From NCBI GenBank assembly GCA_037951105.1, contig JBAMJV010005558.1:1-64000 (forward strand): DNA of 64,000 nucleotides, in the 5' to 3' direction. The DNA is from Echinarachnius parma (lineage: Eukaryota > Echinodermata > Echinoidea > Clypeasteroida > Echinarachniidae). Positions 63,906-64,000 of this stretch are shown here, one piece after another. The notes under the pieces are model-generated. The model saw only the letters and a program-made list of their open reading frames with translations, ran no database searches and was not told where the DNA came from. A program made the translations under genes and the position numbers. Each line of letters starts with the position of its first letter. Position 1 is the first letter of the stretch.

Positions 63906-64000
63906 CTGGGGGGGGGGTGGGGAGAAGTATCAATATAATGTATAGTCAGTTGAGAAAGAAGAAGGTTGATACAGTATGGAATTTTCTGTAAAGAGGTAAT

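Overview
This is an AT-rich, repeat-dense window of an animal nuclear genome. The genes are intron-rich or TRIM-like, spliceosomal GT/AG exon edges are clear, and microsatellites, DNA-transposon MITEs and non-LTR retrotransposons are abundant. The TRIM proteins with two B-boxes and the general repeat style suggest a marine invertebrate deuterostome. An echinoderm is my best guess, but the sequence does not settle the taxon.

The backbone is one gene on the minus strand: cytosolic/lysosomal-type alpha-mannosidase 2C1 (MAN2C1, glycoside hydrolase family 38). Twelve consecutive coding exons can be read from 63905 down to 907, with phases and splice sites that join without a gap (about 561 codons). 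They include the HID zinc motif, the MDGN nucleophile segment and the QFHD zinc histidine. The N-terminal exons lie right of the window and the C-terminal exons left of it. Nine exons sit at 48.6-63.9 kb, then one intron of about 45.8 kb (2719-48567) precedes the last three visible exons.

Inside that giant intron, on the opposite strand, are three paralogous single-coding-exon TRIM (RING, two B-boxes, coiled coil, propeller-like C-terminus) genes. Copy 1 (15568-17415) has lost its native C-terminus to a 157-bp tandem repeat. Copy 2 (27149-30302) is split by a 1.3-kb LINE fragment. Copy 3 (41088-42911) is intact. Each sits in a tandemly repeated segment of about 10-18 kb that also carries a shared upstream candidate 5' UTR exon. 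Fragments of MAN2C1 exons lie at the segment junctions, so the intron grew by segmental triplication. Copies 2 and 3 are the younger pair: they share a 1.35-kb DNA element and several residues absent from copy 1.

The rest is repeat. Because the intron is triplicated, many insertions can be compared with an empty paralogous site in the same window, which gives exact target-site duplications: an 8-bp hAT-like element, a 6-bp family with CAGGGATGCCAG ends, two classes of TTAA-flanked elements (CCCTAA ends and AGGG ends), and TA-flanked elements. One LINE (8071-13690) carries a 2.3-kb inverted-repeat element that itself contains seven 198-bp satellite monomers.

The most unusual feature is that nine of the twelve MAN2C1 exons have one or more nearby truncated copies in the same orientation ('exon echoes'), most of them preserving just one exon edge and splice site. 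I saw no tRNA, rRNA or CRISPR.
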